Notes under the pieces: generated by a model
The model's input: only the letters and a program-made list of their open reading frames with translations
What the model was told of the DNA's origin: nothing
The model's database searches: none
Shown here: positions 34,251-49,200 of the stretch, one piece after another
Numbering within the stretch: the first letter of the stretch is position 1
Layout: every line of letters starts with the position of its first letter
Program-made: the position numbers and the translations under genes
Source: Arenicellales bacterium
GTDB lineage: Bacteria > Pseudomonadota > Gammaproteobacteria > Arenicellales > JAJDZL01
Assembly: GCA_951813075.1 (NCBI GenBank)
Contig: OX638343.1
Span: 3,077,571 to 3,141,570 of the forward strand
Length of the DNA: 64,000 nucleotides
Direction: 5' to 3'

Positions 34251-37200
34251 GTTCCCCGATTGACAGGACCGGAAGTGGGGACAGTACCCTGAGCCTGCAG
34301 GCGGGGCGCCATCTCATCATCAATGCCGACATCACCGGCACCAATGGCGCCCATAGTTTCATATTCGAGGCGGATTCGCCCAAGTCATCCAATAACGATG
34401 GCAGCGGAAAGTTGACGATTGCCAGCGGTGTCACCATCACATCGAACGACGGTGACATCACGCTGATTGGTGCTGCGTTCGACATCAACGCGACGGGCAG
34501 CATTAATGCTGGAACGGGGGACATCCATGTCGCGCCGTCGCGAGCGATCGCGATGACGATCAGCGCAGCGGCGAGCGATCTGAGCAATACCAATCTGAGC
34601 AATGCGGAAATCGGCACATTCACCACATCGGGCACGATTTACATCGGGACCGCGACGACGGGACCGGACGGTACAGGAGGTGCTGGCAGTCCGATATCGG
34701 CAAGCTCCATCACAGTGAGTGAAGCTCTGACCATCAGCGGCAGTGCCTCGCTGGTCTTGCGGGCGCTGAGCGACATTACGGTGAGTTCTGCGATTGACCT
34801 GAGCGGGAGTGCGGACAGCACCCTGACCCTGCAGGCGGGGCACCATCTCACCATCAATGCCGACATCACCGGCACCAATGGCGTCCATGGTCTCATCCTC
34901 GAGGCGGATTTGCCCGGATCGTCGAATAACGATGGTGTCGGAACGCTGACGATCGCCGGCGGTGTCACAATCACATCGAACAACGGAGACATCACGCTGA
35001 TCGGCGCCGCGTTCGACATTGATGCGACGGGCAGCATAAATGCTGGAACGGGGGACATACATGTCGCGCCGTCCCAAGCTGTTGGGATGACGATCAGCAA
35101 AGCGACGGACCATCTGAGCAATGCGGAAATCGGGAGGTTCACCACTTCGGGCACGATCTACATCGGGACTGCGACCACCGGACCGGACGGTTCGGGTGGT
35201 GGTGGCAGTTCGATATCGGCAACCTCTATCACAGTGAGTGAAGCTCTGACCTTCAGCGGCAGTGCCTCGCTTGTTCTGGATTCCGGCGGTACGACAACGC
35301 TGAGCGCCGATGTCTCGACTGAGGATGGCGATATCACCTTCGGGGACGCAGTGATCCTGGGAGCTGATGTGACGGTGGACAGCGATGCGGACGATGATGC
35401 CACGGACGGTGACATCACCTTCACCTCGACGGTGGACGGCGGCCATATGCTGACGGTGAAAGCCGGCGGCGGTACGGTGGAACTTGAGGGCGCGGTGGGC
35501 GGCACCAGCCGCACGACCAAGCTGTCGGGTCTGACGGTGGACGGCGGTCGGATTCACGTCGACACCGTGGCGACATCCGGCGATATCGATATTAAAGGTA
35601 GTACCAGTATTAACCTGAAGGGAGTAACCTACGAGAGCGGGGACGGCGACATCACCTTCACCGGTGCGGGAGATGTGACCATCAGCGGCAGTGCCTCGCC
35701 TGTCTTGCGGGCGGGAAGAGACATTACGGTGAGCTCCTCGATTGATGTGATCGGAAGTGCGGACAGTACCCTGGTCCTGCGGGCGGGAAGAGACATTACG
35801 GTGAGCTCCTCGATTGATGTGATCGGAAGTGCGGACAGTACCCTGGTCCTGCGGGCGGGGCGCCATCTCACCATCAATGCCGACATCACCGGTACCGATG
35901 GCGCCCATGGTTTCATATTCGTGGCGGGTTGGCCCGGAACGTTGACGATCAGCAGCGGTGTCACCATCACATCAAACAATGGCGACATCACGCTGATCGG
36001 CGCCGCGTTCGACATCAATGCGACCAGCAGTATTAATGCTGGAACGGGGGACATCCATGTCGCGCCGTCGCACGCTTTCTTGATGACGATCGGCGCAGCG
36101 GCGGACACTGTGTTCAACACTGTGTTCAATACCAATCTGAGCAATGCGGAAATCGGCAGGCTCACCACATCGGGCACGATCTACATCGGGACCGCGACGA
36201 CGGGACCGGACGGTTCGGGTGGTGGTGGCAGTCCGATATCGGCGACCACCATCACAGTGAGCGAAGCTCTGACCATCAGCGGCAGTGCCTCGCTGGTCTT
36301 GCGGGCAGGGACAGACATTACGGTGAATTCTGCGATTGACCTGAGCGGGAGTGTGGACAGCACCCTGACCCTGCAGGCGGGGCACCATCTCACCATCAAT
36401 GCCGACATCACCGGCACCAATGGTGCCCATGGTCTCATCTTCGAGGCGGATTCGACCGGATCATCGAATTACGTTGATGTCGGAGAGTTGACGATCAGAA
36501 GCGGTGTCACTATCACATCGAACAATGGCGACATCACGCTGATCGGCGCCGCGTTCGACATCAAAGCAACGAGCAGCATTAATGCTGGAACGGGGGACAT
36601 CCATGTCGCGCCGTCGCGAGCGGTCGCGATGACGATCAGCACAGCGGCGGACAATCTGAGCAATGTGGAAATCGGGCGGTTCACCACATCGGGTACGATC
36701 CGGATCGGGACCGCGACCACCGGACCGGACGGTTCGGGAGGTGGAGGCAGTCCGATATCGGCGACCTCCATCACAGTAGGCGAAGCTCTGACCATCAGCG
36801 GCGGTGCATCGATTGTTCTGGATACCGGCGGTACGACAACGCTGAGCGCGGATGTCTCGACTGAGGATGGCGATATCACCTTCGGGGACGCAGTGATCCT
36901 GGGAGCCGATGTGACGGTGGCGAGCGATGCGGACAACGACGCCACAGACGGCGACATCACTTTCACCTCGACGGTGGACGGCGGCTATTCGCTGACGCTG
37001 GACGCTGACAGCGGTTCGGTGACGGTGTCCGGTGCGACAGGCGGCACGACCAAGCTGTCGGGTCTGACGGTGGACGGTGGCCAGATCGACGTTGACGCGG
37101 TGGCGACGACCGGCGATATCGATATTGATGGCAGTACGAACATTACCCTGAACGGGGCGATCTACGAGAGCGACGACGGCGACATCATCCTCGCCGGTGC

Positions 37201-40200
37201 GGGGGGAGTGACCATCAGCGGCAGTGCCTCGCTGGTCTTGCGGGCGGGGAGAGACATTACGGTGAGCTCCTCGATTGATGTGATCGGAAGTGCGGACAGC
37301 ATCCTGACCCTGCAGGCGGGTCGCCATCTCACCATCAATGCCGACATCACCGGCACCGATGGTGCCCATGGTTTCATATTCGAGGCGGATTCGCCCGGAT
37401 CGGCGAACAATGATGGTATCGGAACGTTGACGATCGCCGGCGGTGTCACCATCACATCAAACAACGGCGCCATCACGCTGATCGGCGCCGGGTTCGACAT
37501 CAACGCGACGGGCAGCATAGACGCTGGAACGGGGGACATCCATGTCGCGCCGTCGCGAGCTGTCTCGATGACAATCAGCGCCGCGGCGGATAATCTGGGC
37601 AATGCGGAAATCGGGACGTTCACCACTTCGGGCACGATCCGGATCGGGACCGCGACCACGGGGCCGGACGGTTCGGGCGGCGCTGGCAGTCCGATATCGG
37701 CAAGCTCCATCACAGTGAGTGAAGCTCTGACCATCGGCGGCAGTGCCTCGCTGGTCTTGCGGGCGGGGAGCGATATCACGGTGAGCTCCTCGATTGACCT
37801 GAGCGGGAGTGTGGACAGCACCCTGGCCCTGCAGGCGGGGCGTCATCTCACCATCAATGCCGACATCACCGGCACCAATGGCGCCCATAGTCTCATCTTT
37901 GAGGCGGATTCGCTCGGATCGTCCAACAACGATAACAGCGGAAAGTTAAGGTTTGACAACAATGTCACCATCACATCGAACAATGGCGACATCACGCTGA
38001 TCGGTGCCGCGTTCGACATCAACGCGACGAGCAGCATAGACGCTGGAACGGGGGACATCCATGTCGCGCCGTCGCGAGCTGTCGCGATGACGATCAGCAC
38101 ATCGATGGATAATCTGAGCAATGCGGAAATCGGCAGGTTCACCACATCGGGCACGATCCGGATCGGGACCGCGACCACCGGACCGGACAGTTCGGGAGGA
38201 GGAGGCAGTTCGATATCGGCGACATCCATCACAGTAATCGAGGCTCTGACCATCAGCGGCAGTGCGTCGCTTGTTCTGGATTCCGGCGGTACGACAACGC
38301 TGCGCGCGGATGTCTCGACTGACGACGGCGATATCACCTTCGGGGACGCAGTGATCCTGGGAGCCGATGTGACGGTGGCGAGCGATGCGGACAACGACGC
38401 CACGGATGGCGACATCACCTTCACCTCGACGGTGGACGGCGGCTATTCGCTGACGCTGGACGCTGACAGCGGTTCGGTGACGGTGTCCGGTGCGACAGGC
38501 GGCACGACCAAGCTGTCGGGTCTGACGGTGGACGGTGGCCAGATCGACGTTGACGCGGTGGCGACGACCGGCGATATCGATATTGATGGCAGTACGAACA
38601 TTACCCTGAACGGGGCGACCTACGAGAGCGACGACGGCGACATCATCCTCGCCGGTGCGGGGGGAGTGACCATCAGCGGCAGTGCCTCGCTGGTCTTGCG
38701 GGCGGGGAGAGATCTTGCGGTGAGCTCCTCGATTGATGTGATCGGAAGTGCGGACAGCATCCTGGCCCTGCAGGCGGGTCGCCATCTCACCATCAATGCT
38801 GACATCACCGGCAGCAATGGCGTCCATGGTCTCATATTCGAGGCGGATTCGCCCGGATCGTCGAACAACGATGGCATCGGAACGCTGACGATCGCCGGCG
38901 GTGTCACCATCACATCAAATAACGGCGACATCACGCTGATCGGCGCCGGGTTCGACATCAACGCGACGGGCAGCATTGACGCTGGAACAGGGGACATCCG
39001 TGTCGCGCCGTCGCGAGCTGTTGCGATGACGATCAGTAATGCGGTGACGGCCGATCTGAGCAATGCGGAAATCGGGAGGTTCACCACATCGGGCACGATC
39101 CGGATCGGGACCGCGACGACGGGGCCGGACGGTTCGGGCGGCGCTGGCAGTCCGATATCGGCAGACTCCATCACAGTGAGCGAAGCTCTGACCATCAGCG
39201 GCAGTGCCTCGCTTGTCCTGCGGGCGCTGAGCGACATCACGGTGAGTTCTGCGATTGACCTGAGCGGGAGTGCGGACAGTACCCTGACCCTGCAGGCGGG
39301 GCGTCATCTCATCATCAATGCCGACATCACCGGCACCAATGGCGCCCATGGTCTCATCTTTGAGGCGGATTCGCCCGGATCGTCGAATAACGATGGTGTC
39401 GGAACGTTGACAATCGCCGGCGGTGTCACCATCACATCAAACAACGGTGACATCACGCTGATCGGCGCCGGGTTCGGTATCAACGCAACGGGCAGCATAG
39501 ACGCTGGAACGGGGGACATCCATGTCGCGCCGTCGCGAGCTGTCGCGATGACGATCAGCGCAGCGGCGGACAATCTGAGCAATGCGGAAATCGGGAGGTT
39601 CACCACATCGGGCACGATCCGGATCGGGACCGCGACCACGGGACCGGACAGTTCGGGAGGAGGAGGCAGTTCGATATCGGCGACCTCCATCACAGTAATC
39701 GAGGCTCTGACCATCAGCGGCAGTGCGTCGCTTGTTCTGGATTCCAGCGGTACGACAACGCTGCGCGCGGATGTCTCGACTGACGACGGCGATATCACCT
39801 TCGGGGACGCAGTGATCCTGGGAGCTGGTGTGACGGTGGCGAGCGATGCGGACAACGACGACACGGATGGCGACATCACCTTCACCTCGACGGTGGACGG
39901 CGGCTATTCGCTGACGCTGGACGCTGACAGCGGTTCGGTGACGGTGTCCGGTGCGACAGGCGGCACGACCAAGCTGTCGGGTCTGACGGTGGACGGTGGC
40001 CAGATCGACGTTGACGCGGTGGCGACGACCGGCGATATCGATATTGATGGCAGTACGAACATTACCCTGAACGGGGCGACCTACGAGAGCGACGACGGCG
40101 ACATCATCCTCGCCGGTGCGGGGGGAGTGACCATCAGCGGCAGTACCTCGCTGGTCTTGCGGGCGGGGAGAGATCTTGCGGTGAGCTCCTCGATTGACGT

Positions 40201-43200
40201 GATCGGAAGTGCGGACAGCATCCTGGCCCTGCAGGCGGGTCGCCATCTCACCATCAATGCCGACATCACCGGCACCGATGGTGCCCATGGTTTCATATTC
40301 GAGGCGGATTCGCCCGGATCGTCGAATAACGATGGTATCGGAACGTTGACGATCGCCGGCGGTGTCACCATCACATCAAACAACGGCGCCATCACGCTGA
40401 TCGGCGCCGCGTTCGACATTGATGCAACGAGCAGCATTGACGCTGGAACGGGGGACATCCATGTCGCGCCGTCGCGAGCTGTCGCGATGACAATCGGCGC
40501 AGCGGCGGACAATCTGGGCAATGCGGAAATCGGGAGGTTCACCACATCGGGTACGATCCGGATCGGGACGGCGACCACGGGGCCGGACGGTTCGGGCGGT
40601 GGTGGCAGTCCGATATCGGCAAGCTCCATCACAGTGAGTGAAGCTCTGACCATCAGCGGCAGTGCCTCGCTTGTCCTGCGGGCGCTGAGCGATATCACGG
40701 TGAGCTCCTCGATTGACCTGAGCGGGAGTGTGGACAGCACCCTGACCCTGCAGGCGGGGCGTCATCTCATCATCAATGCCGACATCACCGGCACCAATGG
40801 TGCCCATGGTCTCATCCTCGAGGCGGATTCGCCCGGATCGTCGAATAACGATGGTGTCGGAACGTTGACGATCGCCAGCGGTGTCACCATCACATCGAAC
40901 AATGGTGACATCACGCTGATCGGTGCCGGGTTCGACATCGATGCGACGGGCAGCATTAATGCTGGAACAGGGGACATCCATGTCGCGCCGTCGCGAGCGG
41001 TCGCGATGACAATCAGTAGTGCGGTGACGGCCAATCTGAGCAATGTGGAAATCGGGCGGTTCACCACATCGGGTACGATCCGGATCGGGACCGCGACCAC
41101 CGGACCGGACGGTTCGGGAGGTGGAGGCAGTCCGATATCGGCGACCTCCATTACAGTAGGCGAAGCTCTGACCATCAGCGGAAGTACCTCGCTCGTTCTG
41201 GATTCCGGTGGTACGACAACGCTGAGCGCGGATGTCTCGACTGAGGATGGCGATATCACCTTCGGGGACGCAGTGATCCTGGGAGCTGATGTGACGGTGG
41301 CGAGCGATGCGGACAACGACGCCACGGACGGTGACATCACCTTCACCTCGACGGTGGACGGCGGTCAGATGCTGACGCTGGACGCTGACAGCGGTTCGGT
41401 GACGGTGTCCGGTGCGACAGGCGGCACGACAGCGCTGACGAGTCTGACGGTGGACGGTGGACGGATTGAAGTCGACGCCGTGGCGACGACCGGTGATATC
41501 GACATTGATGGCAGTACGAACATTGCCCTGAACGGGGCGATCTACGAGAGCGACGACGGCGACATCACCCTCGCCGGTGCGGGGGGAGTGACCATCAGCG
41601 GCAATGCCTCGCTGGTCTTGCGGGCGGGGAGAGACATTACGGTGAGCTCCTCGATTGACGTGAGCGGGAGTGCGGACAGCATCCTGGCCCTGCAGGCGGG
41701 GCGCCATCTCACCATCAATGCCGACATCACCGGCACCAATGGCGCCCATGGTTTCATCCTCGAGGCGGATTCGCCCGGATCGTCGAATAACGATGGTGTC
41801 GGAACGTTGACGATCGCCAGCGGTGTCACCATTACATCAAACAACGGCGCCATCACGCTGATCGGCGCCGCGTTCGAGATCAACGCGACGAGCGGCATTA
41901 ATGCTGGAACGGGGGACATCCATGTCGCGCCGTCGCGAGCAGTCGCGATGACGATCAGCGCAGCGGCGGACAATCTGAGCAATGCGGAAATCGGCAGGTT
42001 CATCACATCGGGTACGATCCGGATCGGGACGACGACCACGGGGCCGGACGGTTCGGGCGGCGCTGGCAGTCCGATATCGGCGAGCTCCATCACAGTGAGT
42101 GAAGCTCTGACCATCAGCGGCAGTGCCTCGCTGGTCCTGCGGGCGCTGAGCGATATCACGGTGAGCTCCTCGATTGACCTGAGCGGGAGTGCGGACAGCA
42201 CCCTGACCCTGCAGGCGGGGCACCATCTCATCATCAATGCCGACATCACCGGCACCGATGGCGTCCATGGTCTCATCCTCGAGGCGGATTCGCCCGGATC
42301 GTCGAATAACGATGGTGTCGGAACGTTGACAATCGCCAGCGGTGTCACCATCACATCGAACAATGGTGACATCACGCTGATCGGTGCCGGGTTCGACATC
42401 GATGCGACGGGCAGCATTAATGCTGGAACAGGGGACATCCATGTCGCGCCGTCGCGAGCGGTCGCGATGACAATCAGTAGTGCGGTGACGGCCAATCTGA
42501 GCAATGTGGAAATCGGGCGGTTCACCACATCGGGCACGATCCGGATCGGGACCGCGACCACCGGACCGGACGGTTCGGGAGGTGGAGGCAGTCCGATATC
42601 GGCGAGCTCCATCACAGTAGGCGAGGCTCTGACCATCAGCGGAAGTACCTCGCTCGTTCTGGATTCCGGTGGTACGACAACGCTGAGCGCGGATGTCTCG
42701 ACTGACGATGGCGATATCACCTTCGGGGACGCAGTGATCCTGGGAGCTGATGTGACGGTGGACAGCGATGCGGACGATGATGCCACGGACGGTGACATCA
42801 TCTTCACCTCGACGGTGGACGGCGGCCATGCGCTGACGCTGGATGCCGGCGGCGGGGCGGTGGATCTGCGCGATGCGGTGGGTGGCACGACGGCGCTGGC
42901 GAGTCTGACGGTGGACGGTGGACGGATTGATGTTGACGCGGTGGCGACGACCGGCGATATCGACATTGATGGCAGTACGAACATCGACCTGAACGGGGCG
43001 ATCTACGAGAGCGACGACGGCGATATCATCCTCACCGGTGCGGGGGGAGTGACCATCAGCGGCAGTGCCTCGCTGGTCTTGCGGGCGGGGAGAGATCTTG
43101 CGGTGAGTTTCTCGATTGACGTGAGCGGAAGTGCGGACAGTACCCTGGCCCTGCAGGCGGGGCGCCATCTCACCATCAATGCCGACATCACCGGCAGCAA

Positions 43201-46200
43201 CGGCGCCCATGGTCTCATATTCGAGGCGGATTCACCCGGAACGTCGAATAACGATGGCATCGGAACGTTGACGATCGCCGGCGATGTCACGATCACATCA
43301 AACAACGGTGACATCACGCTGATCGGCGCCGCGTTCGGTATCAACGCAACGAGCAGCATTAATGCTGGAACGGGGGACATCCATGTCGCGCCGTCGCGAG
43401 CGGTCGCGATGACGATCAGCGCAGCGGTGGAAAATCAGGGCGATAATCTGAGCAATACAGAAATCGGCAGGTTCACCACATCGGGCACGATCCGGATCGG
43501 GACGGCGACCACGGGGCCGGACGGTTCGGGCGGCGCTGGCAGTCCGATATCGGCGAGCTCCATCACAGTGAGTGAAGCTCTGACCATCAGCGGCAGTGCC
43601 TCGCTGGTCTTGCGGGCGCTGAGCGATATCACGGTGAGTTCCTCGATTGACCTGAGCGGAAGTGCGGACAGTACCCTGGCCCTGCAGGCGGGGCGCCATC
43701 TCACCATCAATGCCAACATTACCGGTACCAACGGCGCCCATGGTCTCATACTCGAGGCGGATTCGCCCGGATCATCGAATAACGATGGTGTCGGAACGTT
43801 GACGATCGGTAGTGGTGTCACCATCACATCGAACAACGGCGACATCACGCTGATCGGCGCCGCGTTCGACATCAACGCGACGGGCAGCATAGACGCTGGA
43901 ACGGGGGACATCCATGTCGCGCCGTCGCGATCTGTTGCGATGACGATCAGCGCAGCGGCGGACAATCTGGGCAATGCGGAAATCGGCAGATTCACCACAT
44001 CGGGCACGATCCGGATCGGGACCGCGACCACGGGACCGGACGGTTCGGGCAGTTTGATATCAGCGACCTCCATCACAGTAGGCGAGGCTCTGACCATCAG
44101 CGGCAGTACCTCGCTTGTTCTGGATTCCGGTGGTACGACAACGCTGAGCGCCGATGTCTCGACTGACGATGGCGATATCACCTTCGGAGACGCAGTGATC
44201 CTGGGAGCTGATGTGACGGTGGACAGCGATGCGGACGATGATGTCACGGACGGCGACATCACCTTCACCTCGACGGTGGACGGCGGCCATGCGCTGACGC
44301 TGGACGCCGGCGGCCGAGGGATGAATTTGCGTGGGGCTGTGGGTGGCACCACCAAGCTGGCGAGTCTGACGGTGGTTGGTGGCGTGGTGTCGCTGGAGAG
44401 CGTGAGTACTACGGGTACGATTGGGGTAACTGGCAGTGGCATCACGCTGGGCGGAGCTTATCGCAGCGACGACGGCGCCATCACGTTCACCGGTGCGGTC
44501 GACTTGCACGCCCATGTGACGGTGGACAGCGATGCGGACGACGACGCCATGGATGGCGCCATCACGTTCACCTCGACGGTGGACGGTCACCCGATTCTGA
44601 CACTGGACAGCTACCGGCGTCTGACGCTCGACGCCGGCGGCGGAGCGGTGGATTTGCGCGGAGCTGTGGGTGGCACCACCAAGCTGGCGAGTCTGACAGT
44701 GGTCGGTGGTGCGGTGTCGCTGGAGAGCGTGAGGACCACGGGTGCGATTGGGGTGACAGGCAGCGGCATCACGCTGGGCGGAGATTATCGCACCAACGAC
44801 GGCGACATCACCTTCACCGGTCCAGTGGACCTTGCTGAGACAGTGACGAGCGTGCCGGTGAACAGCGATGCGGACAACGACGGTAAGGATGGCGATATCA
44901 CGTTCACCTCGACAGTGGACGGCCACCGGCATCTGAACCTGGATGCTGGCGGTGGATCGGTGTCGCTGCGCGGTGCGGTGGGAGGCACGACGGCACTGGC
45001 GAGTCTGACGGTGGACGGCCATAATATCAACCTCGACACTGTGGCGACGACCGGCAATATCGACATAGATGGCAGTAACAACATCTACCTGCACGGAGCA
45101 ACCTACGAGAGCGACGACGGCGACATCATCTTCAACGGCGATTCATTGCGTCTGTACGCCGATGTGACGGTGGACAGCGATGCGGACAACGACGCCACGG
45201 ACGGCGATATCACCTTCACCGGTTCTGTGTACGGCAATCAAGCGCTGACGCTGGACGCTGACGACGGTTCGGTGACGGTGGTGTCCGGAAGGTTGGGCGG
45301 CCCGACGGCGTCGTGGGCGTTGACGAGTCTGACGGTGGAAGGCGGTGCGGTATCGCTGTGGAGCGTGAGGACCACAGGTGCGATTGGGGTGACGGGTAGT
45401 AGCATCACGCTGGGCGGAGCTTTTCGCAGCTACGACGGCAACATCACCTTCACCGGTCCAGTGATCCTGGCTTATGGTGTGACGGTGAACAGCGATGAGG
45501 ACAACGATGGTACGGATGGCGATATCACGTTCACCTCGACGGTGGACGGCCACCGGCATCTGACGCTGGATGCTGGCAGCGGATCGGTGGAGTTGCGCGG
45601 TGCGGTGGGCGGCACGACGGCATTGATTAGTCTGACGGTGGACGGCGGCCAGATCGATCTCGATACTGTGGCGACGACCCGCAATATCGACATAGAAGGT
45701 ACGAACATTGACCTGAACGGAGCGACCTACGAGAGCAACAGCCGCGGCATCACCTTCACCGGTGCGGTAGACCTGCACGCCGATGTGACGGTGAATAGCG
45801 ATGCGGACGGCATCCTCCCCGCAGACAACATCATCTTCACTTCAACGGTTGACGGCGGATATGCGCTGATGCTGGACAGTGGCGACCACCGATCCGTGGA
45901 GTTGCGCGGTGCGGTGGGCGGCACGACGGCGCTGGCGAGTCTGACGGTGGACGGTAGACGGATTGATGTTGACACGGTGGCGACGACCGGCGACATCGAC
46001 ATTGAAGGTAAGTCAATCGACCTGAACGGAGCGACCTACGAGAGCGACGACGGCGACATAATCTTCACGGGGGAAGTGACCATCAGCGGCAGTGCCTCGC
46101 TGGTCTTGCGGGCGGGGAGAGATCTTGCGGTGAGCTCCTCGATTGACGTGCGCGGAAGTGCGGACAGCATCCTGGTCCTGCAGGCGGGTCGCCATCTCAC

Positions 46201-49200
46201 CATCAATGCCCACATCACCGGCAGCAGTGGCGCCCATAGTTTCATATTCGAGGCGGATTCTCCCGGATCGTTGAACAACGATGGTGTCGGAAAGTTGACG
46301 ATCGGTAGCGGTGTCGCCATCACATCGAACAATGGCGACATCACGCTGATCGGCGCCGCGTTCGACATCGATGCGACGGGCAGCATTAATGCCGGAACGG
46401 GGGACATCCATGTCGCGCCGTCGCGAGCTGTCGCGATGACAATCAGCGCAGCGGCGGATAATCTGGGCAATGCGGAAATCGGCTGGTTCACCACTTCTGG
46501 CACGATCCGGATCGGGACGGCGACCACCGGACCGGACGGTTCAGGCGGCGCTGGCAGTCCGATATCGGCGAGCTCCATCACAGTGAGTGAAACTCTGACC
46601 ATCAGCGGCAGTGCCTCGCTTGTCTTGTGGGCGGTGAGCGACATCACGGTGAGTTCCGCGATTGACCTGAGCGGAAGTTCGGACAGTGCCCTGACTTTGC
46701 AGGCGGGTCGCCATCTCACCATCAATGCCGACATCACCGGCACCAATGGTGCCCATGGTCTCATCTTCGAGGCGGATTCGCCCGGATCGTCGAATAACGA
46801 TGGTATCGGAAAGTTGACAATCGGCAGCGGTGTCACCATCACATCAGACAATGGCGACATCACGCTGATCGGCGCCGCGTTCGACATTGATGCGACGGGC
46901 AGCATAAATGCTGGAACGGGGGACATCCATGTCGCGCCGTCGCGAGCTGTCGCGATGACGATCAGTGCAGCGGCGGACAATCTGGGCAATGCGGAAATCG
47001 GCAGGTTCACCACATCGGGCACGATCCGGATCGGGACCGCGACGACGGGGCCGAACGGTTCGGGCGGTGGTGGCAGTTCGATATCAGCAACCTCCATCAC
47101 GGTAAGCGAAGCTCTGACCATCAGCGACAGTGCCTCGCTTGTTCTGGATACCAGCGGTACGACAACGCTGAGCGAAGATGTCTCGACTGACGACGGCGAT
47201 ATCATCTTCGGGGACGCAGTGATCCTGGGAGCTGATGTGACGGTGGACAGCGATGCGGACAACGACGCCACAGACGGCGCGATCACCTTCACCTCGACGG
47301 TGGACGGCGGCTATGCGCTGACGCTGGACGCCGGCGGCGGTGCGGTGGAGCTTCAGGGTGCGGTGGGCGGCTCGACAATACTGACGAGTCTGACGGTGGA
47401 CGGTGGACGGATTGACGTTGACGCGGTGGCGACGACCGGCGATATCGACATTGATGGCAGTACGAACATTGCCCTGAACGGGGCGATCTACGAGAGCGAC
47501 GACGGCGACATCATCCTCGCCGGTGCGGGGGGAGTGACCATCAGCGGCAGTGCCTCGCTGGTCTTGCGGGCGGGGAGAGATCTTACGGTGAGCTCCTCGA
47601 TTGACGTGAGCGGAGGTGCGGACAGCATCCTGGCCCTGCAGGCGGGGCGTCATCTCACCATCAATGCCGACATCACCGGCACCGATGGCGCCCATGGTCT
47701 CATCTTCGAGGCGGATTCGCCCGGATCGTCGAATAACGATGGCACCGGAAAGTTGACGATCGGTAGTGGTGTCACCATCACATCGAACAACGGCGACATC
47801 ACGCTGATCGGCGCCGCGTTCGACATCAGCGCAACGGGCAGCATTGACGCTGGAACGGGGGACATCCATGTCGCGCCGTCGCAAGCTGTCGCGATGACGA
47901 TCAGCGCAGCGGTGGAAAATCAGGGCGATAATCTGAGCAATACAGAAATCGGCAGGTTCACCACATCGGGCACGATCCGGATCGGGACCGCGACCACGGG
48001 ACCGGACGGTTCGGGCGGTGCTGGCAGTTCGATATCAGCGACCACCATCACAGTGATTGACGCTCTGACCATCAGCGGCAGTACCTCGCTTGTCCTGCGG
48101 GCGCTGAGAGACATTTTTGTGTTTTCCTCGATTGACCTGAGCGGCGGTGCGGGTAGTTCCCTGACCCTGCAGGCGGGGCGTCATCTCACCATCGCTGGCG
48201 ACATCACTGGCAGCAGTGGCGCCCATGATTTCATATTCGAGGCGGATTCGCCCGGATCGTCGAACAACGATGGCACCGGAAAGTTGACGATCGGCTACAA
48301 TGCCACCATTACATCAGACAACGGCGACATCACGCTGATCGGTGCCGCGTTCGAGATCAACGCGACGAGCAGCATTAATGCTGGAACGGGGGACATATAT
48401 GTCACGCCGTCGCGAGCTGTTGCGATGACGATCAGTAATGCGGCGGACAATCTGGGCAATGCGGAAATCGGCAGGTTCACCACATCGGGCACGATCCGGA
48501 TCGGGACCGCGACCACGGGACCGTACGGTTCGGGTGGTGTTGGCAGTTCGATATCGGCAACCTCCATTACAGTAAGTGAAGCTCTGACCATCAGCGGCAG
48601 TGCATCGCTCATTCTGGATTCCAGCGGTACGACAACGCTGAGCGCGGATGTCTCGACTGACGACGGCGATATCACCTTCGGGGACGCAGTGATCCTGGGA
48701 GCCGATGTGACGGTGGACAGCGATGCGGACGACGATGCCACGGACGGTGAAATCACCTTCACCTTGACAGTGGACGGCGGTCATGCGCTGACGCTGGACG
48801 CTGACAGCGGTGCGGTGACGGTGTCCGGTGCGACAGGCGGCACGACCAAGCTGTCGGGTCTGACGGTGGACGGTGGACGGATTGACGTTGACGCGGTGGC
48901 GACGACCGGCGATATCGACATTGATGGCAGTATGAACATTGCCCTGAACGGGGCGATCTACGAGAGCGACGACGGCGACATCATCCTCGCCGGTGCGGGG
49001 GGAGTGACCATCAGTGGCAGTGCATCGCTGATCTTGCGGGCGGGGAGAGATCTTACGGTGAGTTCCTCGATTGACGTGAGCGGAAGTGCGGACAGCATCC
49101 TGGCCCTGCAGGCGGGTCGCCATCTCACCATCAATGCCGACATCACCGGCACCAATGGCGCCCATGATCTCATCCTTGAGGCGGATTCGCCCGGATCGTC

